NCBI GenBank assembly: GCA_963845425.1
Contig: CAWJSC010000011.1
Location: 1-64,000, forward strand
Reading direction: 5' to 3'
Origin: DATDAH01 sp963845425
Lineage (GTDB): Bacteria; Actinomycetota; Acidimicrobiia; Acidimicrobiales; DATDAH01
Length of the DNA: 64,000 bases
Positions 41,335-49,482 of the stretch are shown piece by piece (position 1 is the stretch's first letter; each line of letters starts with the position of its first letter). Under the pieces are notes generated by a model that was not told the origin of the DNA, made no database searches, and was given only the letters and a program-made list of their open reading frames with translations. The position numbers and the translations under genes were made by a program.

Positions 41335-42549
41335 ATGGACGTCCGCTCGGCCGCGCCGGTCGACTCCGCCGGCCTCGAGGCGATCCTGGCCCCGGATGCC
41401 CCCGGCCGGATGCTGCCCGCCGAGGCCTACACCTCCGAGGCCGTCCTGGCCTGGGAGCGCCAGCACCTCTTCGCCGACAGCTGGGTGTGCGCTGGGCGCT
41501 CGGCCGACCTGGCCGACGCCGGCGACCGCCGGGCCTTGCGGGTCGGTGACGACAGCGTGGTGCTGGTGCGCGGCGACGACGGTGGGCTGCGGGCCTTCTA
41601 CAACGTGTGCCGCCACCGGGGCCACCAGCTCCAGGCCGAGGACACAACGATCCGGCGCAACGCCATCCACTGCCCGTACCACGCCTGGACCTACGCCCTC
41701 GACGGCACGCTCAAGTTCACTCCCCGCTACGACGAGCCCCCCGGCTTCGACCTCGCCGAGCACCCCTTGGTGCCGGTGCGGGCCCAGGAGTGGCACGGCT
41801 GGGTGTTCGTCAACGCTTCGGGCGACGCCCCGCCACTCGAGGACCACCTCGGCGACCTGTCCGCGGAGATCGAGCGCTGGGCCCCGGAGCGCCTCGTCGC
41901 CGGGGCCAGCCACGCCTACGAGATGGCCGCCAACTGGAAGCTCCCGGTCGAGAACTACCAGGAGTGCTTCCACTGCCCGGCCATCCATCCGGAGTTGTGC
42001 GTGGTCAGCCCGCCCAACAGCGGGGACAACTCGGCCGAGCACGCCGGTCTCTGGATCGGGGGGTGGATGGTCCTGGCCGACGATGCGGTCACGATGTCCC
42101 TCGACGGCGAGACCGACGGGGTGATGCTCCCGGGCCTGGACGACACCTGGCGCCGCCGGGTCCACTACATCGGCGTCCTGCCCAACCTGCTCATCAGCCT
42201 CCATCCGGACTACGTCATGACCCACCGCCTGGAGCCCCTCGGGCCCGACCGCACGTACGTCGAGTGCCAGTGGCTCTTCGACCCCGAGTCCGTGGCGCAG
42301 CCGGGGTTCGACCCGGCCTACGCCGTGGACTTCTGGGACCTGACCAACCGCCAGGACTGGGCCGCCTGCGAGGGTGTCCAGCGGGGCGTGGTCTCCCGCG
42401 GCTACCGCCCCGGGCCGTTCGGCGAGGACGAGGACGCCGTCACCCAGTACGTACGCCTGATGGCCCAGACCTACCGTGACGGGCGCCTGCCCGCCCGCGT
42501 GCCCTTCCCCACCGCCGTACCCGACCACGACGAGGAGCTCACCCGATGA
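41335..42549 (+). CDS. Rieske oxygenase alpha subunit, choline/betaine monooxygenase type (third copy)
   Basis: This 404-residue oxygenase has C92-x-H94 and C113-x2-H116 for the Rieske cluster. The iron site ENYQECFHCPAIH has H213 and H218, with NRQDW later. ENYQECFHC is the same type as in the protein at 19044-20156, pointing to a quaternary-amine substrate. It begins 4 bp after the PYROXD2-like stop and overlaps the aminotransferase start as ATGA. No reductase subunit is adjacent. It probably performs oxidative demethylation or C-N cleavage in this pathway. Confidence 0.9.
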   Translation: MDVRSAAPVDSAGLEAILAPDAPGRMLPAEAYTSEAVLAWERQHLFADSWVCAGRSADLADAGDRRALRVGDDSVVLVRGDDGGLRAFYNVCRHRGHQLQAEDTTIRRNAIHCPYHAWTYALDGTLKFTPRYDEPPGFDLAEHPLVPVRAQEWHGWVFVNASGDAPPLEDHLGDLSAEIERWAPERLVAGASHAYEMAANWKLPVENYQECFHCPAIHPELCVVSPPNSGDNSAEHAGLWIGGWMVLADDAVTMSLDGETDGVMLPGLDDTWRRRVHYIGVLPNLLISLHPDYVMTHRLEPLGPDRTYVECQWLFDPESVAQPGFDPAYAVDFWDLTNRQDWAACEGVQRGVVSRGYRPGPFGEDEDAVTQYVRLMAQTYRDGRLPARVPFPTAVPDHDEELTR

Positions 42550-43973
42550 CCGTCACCGCCGGCCGCGAAGCCGAACTGGCCGTCATCGACGGCCTCATCG
42601 CCGAGCAGGAGGCCGCCGTCCTCCAGCGCACGCCGGTGTCGGCTCGGATCATGGCGGAGGCCCGCCGCAACCTCGCGGGCGGCGTCGCCTCGTCCTGGCA
42701 GGACGCCCCACCCCGGGCCATCTGGATCGAGAAGGGGCTCGGCTCCAAGATCACCGACGTCGACGGCACCACCTACGTCGATCTCCACAACGGCTTCGGG
42801 GCGATGCTGGTGGGCCACGCCCATCCCGCGGTGGTCAAGGCCGTCCAGGAGCGGGTCGCGCTCGGCACCCACTTCGCCCAGCCCGTCGAGGACCTGATCC
42901 CGGTGAGCCGGGACCTGGCCCGTCGCTTCGACCAGCCCAAGTGGCGCTTCGCCAACTCCGGCACCGAGGCCACACTCGCCGCCTTCAACCTCATGCGGGT
43001 GGTCAAGGGCCGCAAGAAGATGATCAAGATCGAGGGCAGCTACCACGGCCACCACGACTCGGTGCAGGTGTCGGTGTACCCCGAGTTCGAGGACGCCGGC
43101 CCGGCCGAGCACCCCGCGTCCGTCCCGGTCCACGGCGGCGTCCTGCCCGAGGTGGCGGCGAACACCCTGGTCGTTCCCTATGGGGACGTCGGTGCGGTCC
43201 GGGAGGTCCTCGAGGCCAACCCGGGCGAGATCGCCGGGATGATCATCGAGCCGATGATGATGAACATCGGCGTCGTCCCCCCGCCACCGGGCTACCTGGC
43301 CGACCTCAAGGAGCTCCTCACCGCCCACGACGTGCTCCTCACCTTCGACGAGGTCAAGACCGGCCTGACCGTCCACGAGGGCGGCGCCACGGGGAAGTTC
43401 GGGGTCACCCCCGACATCGTGTGCCTTGCCAAGTCCATGGGCGGCGGCCTCCCGTGCGGGGCCATCGGGGCCACCGCCGAGGTGATGGCCGTCGTGGAGG
43501 ACGACACCTACGAGGTGGTCGGGACCTTCAACGGCAATCCGCTGACCATGGCCGCGGCCAAGGCCACCCTCCTGGAGATCCTCACCCCCGAGGCCCACGC
43601 CCACATCGAGCACCTGCGGGACCGCATGACCGAGGGCGCCGAGGAGGTCCTGGCCCGCCATGGCATCGAGGGCTACGTCAGCGCCTTCGGGGCCAAGGGC
43701 GCGGTCATCTTCTCGGCTGACCGGATCAACAACTACCGGGACTTCATGGGCTACGACGGCCGGTACGGCCACGTCCACTGGCTCTACCAGCACAACGGCG
43801 GCGTCTTCCTGCCACCCTGGGGCAAGTGCGAGCAGTGGACCCTCTCGGTGCAGCACAGCGACGACGACGTCGACGTGTTCCTGGCCAACCTGGACACCTT
43901 CGCCTCGGCACTCAAGGGCGTGTCGCCGGCGCGTGACGAACGGGGCGGCGAGCGGCTGTCCCGACATACGTGA
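42546..43973 (+). CDS. class III aminotransferase (glutamate-1-semialdehyde aminomutase-like)
   Basis: This 475-residue PLP enzyme has the Schiff-base lysine in CLAKSMGGG (near residue 295), the cofactor Asp in TFDEVKTG, NSGTEATLAA for phosphate binding and SYHGHHD. It resembles GSA aminomutase but sits in a catabolic cluster far from haem genes. An omega-amine or beta-amino acid transaminase role is more likely. Starts and stops overlap on both sides (ATGA and GTGA), so expression is coupled to the Rieske and flavoprotein partners. Confidence 0.9.
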   Translation: MTVTAGREAELAVIDGLIAEQEAAVLQRTPVSARIMAEARRNLAGGVASSWQDAPPRAIWIEKGLGSKITDVDGTTYVDLHNGFGAMLVGHAHPAVVKAVQERVALGTHFAQPVEDLIPVSRDLARRFDQPKWRFANSGTEATLAAFNLMRVVKGRKKMIKIEGSYHGHHDSVQVSVYPEFEDAGPAEHPASVPVHGGVLPEVAANTLVVPYGDVGAVREVLEANPGEIAGMIIEPMMMNIGVVPPPPGYLADLKELLTAHDVLLTFDEVKTGLTVHEGGATGKFGVTPDIVCLAKSMGGGLPCGAIGATAEVMAVVEDDTYEVVGTFNGNPLTMAAAKATLLEILTPEAHAHIEHLRDRMTEGAEEVLARHGIEGYVSAFGAKGAVIFSADRINNYRDFMGYDGRYGHVHWLYQHNGGVFLPPWGKCEQWTLSVQHSDDDVDVFLANLDTFASALKGVSPARDERGGERLSRHT

Positions 43974-45559
43974 AGGGCGACATCCACGCCGCCCTCGGCC
44001 AGGTCGGCCTGCCGATGCCCATCGTCGACCTCGCCGCTCGCGACTGGGACGCCGTCGTCGTCGGCGGCGGCCACAACGGGCTGACCGCGGCCGCCTACCT
44101 GGCCAAAGCGGGCAAGTCGGTGCTGGTGCTCGAGGCCCGCGAGCGCCTGGGTGGGGCCTGCACCCTGGAGACCCCGTTCGCCGACGAGGCCTACCGGGTC
44201 AGTCCGTGCGCCTACGTCGTCGGCCTGCTCGACGAGCGGGTCATCACCGAGCTCCGCCTGCGGGACTACGGGTACAAGGTCTTCGTCGCCGAGCCCTTCA
44301 TCTGGTGCCCCTTCGAGGACGGCACCAGCTACGCCCAGTTCCAGGACCAGGCGCGCACCGCCGCCGACATGCGGGCCCACGGCTTCGCGGAGGCAGACAT
44401 CGAGGGCCAGTTCGCCTACGAGCACTTCTTCGACCGCATGCGCATCGCGCTGCGCAAGGGCCCCCGCGACGCCTGGGTCGGTGAGGCGCCGGAGCGGGCC
44501 GAGCTCGAGGAACTGCTGGGCCACGACCCGCAGATGATCGAGGCGCTCTTCCACACCCCCATCTCCGAGGTCATCGACCGTCACGTGGCCGACGAGCGTC
44601 TGAAGCGTGCCCTCTACGGCCAGGGCATCATCGGCGCGTGGGCCGGTCCTCACGACGAGGGCACCGCCTTCGTCAAGCTCATGCACTTCCTCGGTGAGCT
44701 GGAGGGCGTGCCCATGGCGTGGGGGTACGTCGAGGGCGGCATGGGGGCCATCTCCTTCGCCATCGCCGAGGCCGCCCGGGACCTCGGCGCCGTGCTGGCC
44801 GCGGGCGTGCCCGTGGCCGAGATCGTGCCGGGCGAGGGCGTGCGCCTGGCGGGCGGCGAGCTCATCCGGGCCAGGACCGTCATCTCCAACGCCGATCCCA
44901 AGGCCACCCTCGGCCTGTTGGAGGCCGCAGCTCCCGACGCGTTCCGCGAGCGGGTCGAGGCCTGGCGCATCACCAGCCCGGTGTTGAAGGTCAACTGTGC
45001 CTTGTCGCGGCTACCGGACTGGTCCGCCGTGCCCGGCGAGGTCTGGCCCAACCAGGCCCCGGTCACCATCGCCGCGCCGATGGACGACGCCCAGGCCGCC
45101 TTCGAAGCGTGTACCCGGGGCGAGGTGATGCCCGGGTTCGCCGAGCTCTACTTCCACTCCGCCTACGACCCGACGGTGGCCCCGGCCGGCAAGCACACGC
45201 TCAGCGCCTTCGTGCAGTACGGCCCCTACGAGCTGGCCGAAGGCACCTGGGACAGCCGACGGGACGAGATCGGCCGCACGGTGCTGGGCATGATCGGCCA
45301 GTACTGCGACATCGAGGACTGTGTCGACGAGGTCCAGGTCCTCGGCCCGCCGGACATGGAGGAGAAGGTCGGCCTGACCGCCGGTCACATCTTCCACGGC
45401 GAGTGCACGCCGGACCAGATGTGGACCAACCGGTTCCCGACTCGCACCGCCATGGACGGGGTCTATCTCTGCGGTGCCGCGACGCACCCCGCCGGCGGCG
45501 TGTGCAGCCTCAACGGCCGCAACGCCGCCGCCGCGGTGCTGGCGGACCTGGCGGGCTAG
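43970..45559 (+). CDS. FAD-dependent oxidoreductase, PYROXD2 / phytoene-desaturase-like (second copy)
   Basis: This 529-residue paralogue of the protein at 39708-41330 has VVVGGGHNGLTAAAYLAKAG at about residue 28 and the C-terminal FAD motif CGAATHPAGGVCSLNGRNA. It diverges clearly from the first copy, which suggests either two steps or a heteromer. GTG 43970 overlaps the aminotransferase stop as GTGA. It closes the coupled set. Amine or imine oxidation is inferred from context. Confidence 0.87.
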   Translation: MKGDIHAALGQVGLPMPIVDLAARDWDAVVVGGGHNGLTAAAYLAKAGKSVLVLEARERLGGACTLETPFADEAYRVSPCAYVVGLLDERVITELRLRDYGYKVFVAEPFIWCPFEDGTSYAQFQDQARTAADMRAHGFAEADIEGQFAYEHFFDRMRIALRKGPRDAWVGEAPERAELEELLGHDPQMIEALFHTPISEVIDRHVADERLKRALYGQGIIGAWAGPHDEGTAFVKLMHFLGELEGVPMAWGYVEGGMGAISFAIAEAARDLGAVLAAGVPVAEIVPGEGVRLAGGELIRARTVISNADPKATLGLLEAAAPDAFRERVEAWRITSPVLKVNCALSRLPDWSAVPGEVWPNQAPVTIAAPMDDAQAAFEACTRGEVMPGFAELYFHSAYDPTVAPAGKHTLSAFVQYGPYELAEGTWDSRRDEIGRTVLGMIGQYCDIEDCVDEVQVLGPPDMEEKVGLTAGHIFHGECTPDQMWTNRFPTRTAMDGVYLCGAATHPAGGVCSLNGRNAAAAVLADLAG

Positions 45560-45603
45560 GGCACCGCTGACGAGGGCAAGGGGTCCCGACTAGGTTCTCG
45601 GCC

Positions 45604-46131
45604 ATGACGACCCTCGCCCACCTCACCGGCGGCGGTGGCCTCCTCGACGGCCTCGCCCATCCCGTGTTCGGCGTCGACCACCTGATCGCCATCGTGGTCG
45701 TCGGCACCCTGGCCTACCTGCTGCGGGACCGTCTTCCGTGGCTGGCGTTGCCCGCGACCTTCGTGGGGGCCATGGCCATCGGAGGCACGCTCGGGGTGCT
45801 CGGCGTGACCGTCGGCTCGACCGAGCTGTTCGTGGCCCTGTCGGTCGTTCTGCTCGGCCTCGTCCTCGTGGCCGCCGCCGGTGTCATGGAGACGCGGGCC
45901 GTCCCCGTCCTGGTCGGCGTCGCCGCCCTCTTCCACGGTCTCGCTCACGGTGGCGAGGTGCCGAGTACCGTCGACCCGGCGCTCTACGTCGTCGGCTTCC
46001 TTCTGGCCACCGCCGGGCTGCACCTCGCGGGGGTCGCCCTCGGGCCCGTGGTGGCCCGCTCCCGGATCGTGCGGGGGCTGGCCGGTGCCGGCGTGGTCGC
46101 GGCCGGACTGGTGCTCGTCGGCGGCGTCTGA
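45604..46131 (+). CDS. hupE: HupE/UreJ family membrane protein
   Basis: This 175-residue protein has about six helices and the HupE/UreJ motif HPVFGVDHLIA (about residue 20), plus LFHGLAHGGEVP near residue 110. Family members are thought to import or buffer nickel for hydrogenase or urease. It follows the amine cluster by 45 bp but has no obvious link to it; a NiFe hydrogenase is encoded 10 kb downstream. The signal-like leader of many HupE proteins is missing. Confidence 0.85.
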   Translation: MTTLAHLTGGGGLLDGLAHPVFGVDHLIAIVVVGTLAYLLRDRLPWLALPATFVGAMAIGGTLGVLGVTVGSTELFVALSVVLLGLVLVAAAGVMETRAVPVLVGVAALFHGLAHGGEVPSTVDPALYVVGFLLATAGLHLAGVALGPVVARSRIVRGLAGAGVVAAGLVLVGGV

Positions 46132-46148
46132 GTCGGCCGTAGGTCCTG

Positions 46149-46580
46149 TCAGGCCGCGAGGACGGTGGCCGAGCCGGCCACCTTGACCTCGCCGTCCTGA
46201 TTGGCGAGGGACGCGTCGACATCGACGAGGCGGTGGCCGTCCTCCTCCCGTTTCGCGGTCACGACGACCGTGGTGGTCAGGGTCTCGCCCGGCCAGGTCT
46301 GCTTCGTGAAACGGACCTTGTAGTTGGTGAGGTTGCCCGCGCCGGCCCAGTCGGTGAGTGCCCGCCCCAGCAGGCCCATGGAGAACATGCCATGACCGAA
46401 CACGCTGGGGAGTCCGGCGGCCTGGGCCGCCGCCTCATCGGTGTGCATCGGGTTGTAGTCACCCGAAGCGCCGGCGTACCTCACCAGGTCGGTCCGACCC
46501 AGCACGTGGCTGACCGGGGGGGCCTCAGCGCCGACCTGGACCTCGTCCCAGGCCAGCTTCGGGGTGGGGTGCGTTCCCAT
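46149..46580 (-). CDS. MaoC-like hydratase, catalytic domain
   Basis: This 143-residue hot-dog fold protein has the (R)-hydratase motif GDYNPMHTDEAAAQAAG, whose Asp and His are catalytic, and FGHGMFSMG for the binding helix. It corresponds to HadB of mycobacterial dehydratases or PhaJ-type enoyl-CoA hydratases. It sits 11 bp downstream of a FAS1-like dehydratase gene, and such pairs form heterodimers that hydrate or dehydrate acyl chains. Acyl-CoA versus acyl-ACP cannot be decided. Confidence 0.9.
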   Translation of the reverse strand: MGTHPTPKLAWDEVQVGAEAPPVSHVLGRTDLVRYAGASGDYNPMHTDEAAAQAAGLPSVFGHGMFSMGLLGRALTDWAGAGNLTNYKVRFTKQTWPGETLTTTVVVTAKREEDGHRLVDVDASLANQDGEVKVAGSATVLAA

Positions 46581-46591
46581 GGCGTCGCCTC

Positions 46592-47086
46592 CTAGGACCG
46601 GTGGATGAGGTTGAAGCGCTCGGTGACCACCGGGGCGCCGTCGTCGTCGGTGAACCGGTTCTCGATGACGAGGAAGGTCATCGTCCGGTCGCCCGACTCC
46701 TTGGTGTAGAGGTCCACGACCTCGCCGTCGTGGTGCAGCGTGTCGCCCACCACGACTGGGCGGTGGTAGGTGAACTCCTGCTCGCCGTGGAGGATGAGGC
46801 CGCCGTTGGCCATCAGCCCACCCATGATCTCGCCCATGGGGTTCCGCCCCCCGGTCGGGTCCTCGGGCTGGTCCTCGGGGAAGCGGCCCCACGCCTCCGC
46901 CGCGAAGGTGAACGTCGGCGGGGCGGGGAGGGCGTCGAATCCGGCGGCCGCCGCCACGTCGGGGTCGCGGTAGACCGGGTTGGTGTCGGTGACGGCGTGG
47001 GCGAAGCCCGTCACCGGCCCCCGTTCCACGTGGATGGTGGCGGCGCCCGTCGGGCGACCGACCACCTCGTCGCGGTCCACGGCCAT
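46592..47086 (-). CDS. FAS1-like/MaoC dehydratase, non-catalytic partner (HadA/HadC-like)
   Basis: This 164-residue hot-dog fold protein of the MaoC N-terminal dehydratase family has VTDTNPVYRDPDVAAAAGF and EQEFTYHRPVVVGDTL. It lacks the catalytic Asp-His of its neighbour, so it should be the substrate-binding partner. ATG 47086 has GGGGGA at ideal spacing, better than ATG 47101. It is directly followed by the MaoC gene. Confidence 0.88.
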   Translation of the reverse strand: MAVDRDEVVGRPTGAATIHVERGPVTGFAHAVTDTNPVYRDPDVAAAAGFDALPAPPTFTFAAEAWGRFPEDQPEDPTGGRNPMGEIMGGLMANGGLILHGEQEFTYHRPVVVGDTLHHDGEVVDLYTKESGDRTMTFLVIENRFTDDDGAPVVTERFNLIHRS

Positions 47087-47117
47087 GCTTTCCCCCTTCA
47101 TCCCACGGTTCGGACAC

Positions 47118-47173
47118 AGAGAAGCCCCAGGTCGCCGATCCCCCCTGACCGGACGATGACCTGGGGCTTCTCT
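47118..47173 (-). terminator. 16-bp perfect hairpin after tRNA-Val
   Basis: The arms 47118-47133 and 47158-47173 (GACCTGGGGCTTCTCT on the plus strand) are perfectly complementary around a 24-nt loop. It begins four bases after the tRNA-Val 3' end on the minus strand and lies upstream of the MaoC operon. It is a terminator or a processing stem for the tRNA transcript. Confidence 0.65.
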
Positions 47174-47177
47174 GGAG

Positions 47178-47251
47178 TGGGCCGTGAGGGACTCGAACCC
47201 CCGACCCCCTGCGCGTCATGCAGGTGCGCTAGCCAACTGCGCCAACGGCCC
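47178..47251 (-). tRNA. tRNA-Val (anticodon GAC)
   Basis: On the minus strand a full cloverleaf is seen: acceptor GGGCCGT with ACGGCCC, anticodon stem CCTGC/GCAGG with loop ATGACGC giving anticodon GAC, and T loop TTCGAGT. It is 74 nt long with discriminator A. CCA is not encoded. Confidence 0.95.
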
Positions 47252-47327
47252 CGGAGAAATCACGATACCAGGGCGTCGCCCGAGGGCCGCCCGGCCGCAC
47301 CGGGAGGTCCCGTGCCACACTGCGGCG

Positions 47328-47699
47328 GTGGATCACCGCAGCGTCGCCCGGATCACCGCCGCGGGGCGCGTCGCCGTCGGGGCCGCCCTCCTGCTGGCCC
47401 CGCAGGCTGTCACGAGGGGCTGGGCCGGACCGACCGGCGAACTCCCTGGGGCCAAGCTCCTCGGCCGGGGCGTCGGCGTCCGGGACCTCGCGCTCGGCCT
47501 CGGCGTGATCAGCGCCCTCGACCGGGGCGACCCCCGGGCGAAGGACTGGGTGCGAGCCTCCGCTGTGGCCGACGTGGGTGACGCCGCGGCCACTGTGCTG
47601 GCCTACCGCCACCTGCCGAAGCGCTCACGCTTCGGCGTGCTGGCGATCGCCGCCGGTGCGGCCGTGGCCGGCTTCGTGGCCGCGGACAACCTCGACTGA
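47328..47699 (+). CDS. small membrane-associated protein, function unknown
   Basis: I do not recognise this 123-residue protein. It has three moderately hydrophobic segments (about residues 8-25, 48-60 and 100-120) and is Ala/Gly/Val-rich. It starts at GTG 47328; the longer open frame would run through the tRNA-Val gene and is rejected. Codon use is typical for the genome. It resembles small conserved actinobacterial proteins with no assigned role. Confidence 0.6.
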   Translation: MDHRSVARITAAGRVAVGAALLLAPQAVTRGWAGPTGELPGAKLLGRGVGVRDLALGLGVISALDRGDPRAKDWVRASAVADVGDAAATVLAYRHLPKRSRFGVLAIAAGAAVAGFVAADNLD

Positions 47700-47762
47700 G
47701 CCGGTTTCCCGGCCCGGTGATCCCCGGTGCCCGCTGCCGCACCGAGGACTACCGGGCCAAGG

Positions 47763-48665
47763 TCAGAGGCCGGGGTCGAGCAAGCCCCAGCGGCGCCGGA
47801 TGGCGCGGTCGAGGGTGCCGAACACCAGGCTGTCCACGAGGATGCCGATCACCAGGATGGCGATCATCACGGCCAGCAGGCCTTCGGCGTTGGAGAGGTT
47901 TCGGTTGGTCTGCAGCAGCACGCCGATCGACTCCCGGCCGGCGATGACCACCAGCAACTCGCCGGCCATCAGGCTGCGCCAGGCGAAGGCCCAGCCCTGC
48001 TTCATGCCCCCCACGAAGTAGGGGAGGGACGCCGGCAGGACGATGTGTCGGTAGCTGGAGAAGCCCCGGGCGCCCAGGGCCCGGCCCGCTCGCAGGAGGA
48101 TCGGGGGGATGTTGTCGCTGCCCGCGATGAGACCGTTGGCGATCGACGGCGCCGCGCCGATCACCACCACGAACATGATCGCCCGCTCCGAGAGCTGGAA
48201 CAGCAGGATCGCCAGGGGGAACCAGGCGATCGACGGCATGGTCTGGATCCCGGTGATGAGGGACCCGAAGGCCACCCGCAGCACCCTGATCCGGGCGACC
48301 AGGCTGCCGATCACCACGCCGATGACGAGGGCCAGGGTGTAACCCTTGGCCGCTCGACCGAGGGTGATCCACATGGCGTCTTGCAGACGACCCTCCTGGA
48401 TGTACTCCCACAACGTGGAGAACACCGCGGCCGGACCGGGCAGGAGGTACTCCGGCTTCCAACCCGACCAGACCACGCACTGCCAGAGGAACAGGCCGAG
48501 GCCGATGGCCGCCAGCTTGGGCCAGGTCAGGCTCCAGAGATGACGGAGCCGGGACTCCTTGGGGCCTTCGGCGACCTCCAGGGCGTCGAGGCCAGCGAAC
48601 TCCCGGCTCGCCTTGTCGTCGGTGACGGTGACCAGGTCGATGTGCTCGGTGTCAGTCGTCGGCAT
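47763..48665 (-). CDS. ABC transporter permease (SsuC/TauC/NrtB type)
   Basis: This 300-residue permease has about six helices and the cytoplasmic loop ALGARGFSSYRHIVLPASLP that contacts the ATPase. A longer than usual hydrophilic N-terminus (about 45 residues) precedes the first helix. The family imports sulfonates, taurine, nitrate or thiamine precursors. Its start overlaps the ATPase gene by 14 nt. Confidence 0.9.
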   Translation of the reverse strand: MPTTDTEHIDLVTVTDDKASREFAGLDALEVAEGPKESRLRHLWSLTWPKLAAIGLGLFLWQCVVWSGWKPEYLLPGPAAVFSTLWEYIQEGRLQDAMWITLGRAAKGYTLALVIGVVIGSLVARIRVLRVAFGSLITGIQTMPSIAWFPLAILLFQLSERAIMFVVVIGAAPSIANGLIAGSDNIPPILLRAGRALGARGFSSYRHIVLPASLPYFVGGMKQGWAFAWRSLMAGELLVVIAGRESIGVLLQTNRNLSNAEGLLAVMIAILVIGILVDSLVFGTLDRAIRRRWGLLDPGL

Positions 48666-49482
48666 GGCGGCGCACCTCCTCCCGCAGCCGCTCGGTGATG
48701 CGTACCGAGAGGGCCGACGTCGCGGGATCGTCCATGCGTCGGGGCCGGTCGGCGGCGACGATGAACTCCTCGGCCACCCGTCCCGGACGGCTGGTCAACA
48801 GCACGATGCGGGTGCCGAGGCGCACGGCCTCGCGCACGTTGTGGGTCACGAAGATCACCGTGAAGCCCCGCTCCAGGTAGAGCCGCTCGAGCTCGTCGTG
48901 GAGGAAGTCGCGGGTGATGGCGTCCAGGGCGCCGAACGGCTCGTCCATGAGGAGCACATCCGCGTCCTGGGCCAGCGTGCGGGCCAGAGCGACCCGTTGC
49001 CGCATGCCCCCCGAGAGCTCGTGGGGACGCTTCTTGGCGAAGCCGTCGAGGTGCACGACCTCGAGCAGCTCCTCGGCCCGTCGGCGGCGCTCGGCCTTGC
49101 CGGCGCCCGCCAGTTGCTGGGCCAGTTCGATGTTCCCGGCCACGGTGAGCCAGGGGAACAGGGCGGCCTCCTGGAACATGACGCCGGTCTTGCCGGTGAC
49201 CTCGGTGTCGCCCCTGGTGGGCTGGTCGAGGTCGGCCACGACGTTGAGGAGGGTGGACTTGCCACACCCGGAGGCGCCGACGAGACAGACGAACTCGCCG
49301 GGTTGCACGTCCAGGTTGATGCCGTCGAGAGCGAGCACAGAGCCGGATCCCCGGCCATATCGCTTGGTCACCGCGTCGAGGCGGACACGTCCACCTGTGA
49401 CGCGGGAGGGGAGTCCGGCAGTGCCGGGCTCCCCCTTCCCGTTCAGCGATGCGGGAGCCAGCTCGCCCGTGAGGGGAGTCAC
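48652..49482 (-). CDS. ABC transporter ATP-binding protein (SsuB/TauB type)
   Basis: This 276-residue ATPase has Walker A GASGCGKST, Q-loop MFQEAALFPW, signature LSGGMRQR, Walker B VLLMDEP and switch His in VTHNVREA. The GMRQRVALART pattern is typical of the sulfonate/nitrate branch. The GTG start has GAGGAG upstream and overlaps the binding-protein stop. Confidence 0.92.
   Translation of the reverse strand: MTPLTGELAPASLNGKGEPGTAGLPSRVTGGRVRLDAVTKRYGRGSGSVLALDGINLDVQPGEFVCLVGASGCGKSTLLNVVADLDQPTRGDTEVTGKTGVMFQEAALFPWLTVAGNIELAQQLAGAGKAERRRRAEELLEVVHLDGFAKKRPHELSGGMRQRVALARTLAQDADVLLMDEPFGALDAITRDFLHDELERLYLERGFTVIFVTHNVREAVRLGTRIVLLTSRPGRVAEEFIVAADRPRRMDDPATSALSVRITERLREEVRRHADD

Noticed and set aside
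42546..43973. Haem biosynthesis glutamate-1-semialdehyde aminomutase (hemL)
   Set aside because: It is similar in fold and motifs but lies in a coupled catabolic set and has an atypical N-terminus, so I call only the class.
47184..47327. N-terminal extension of the small protein at 47328
   Set aside because: It would run through the tRNA-Val gene.
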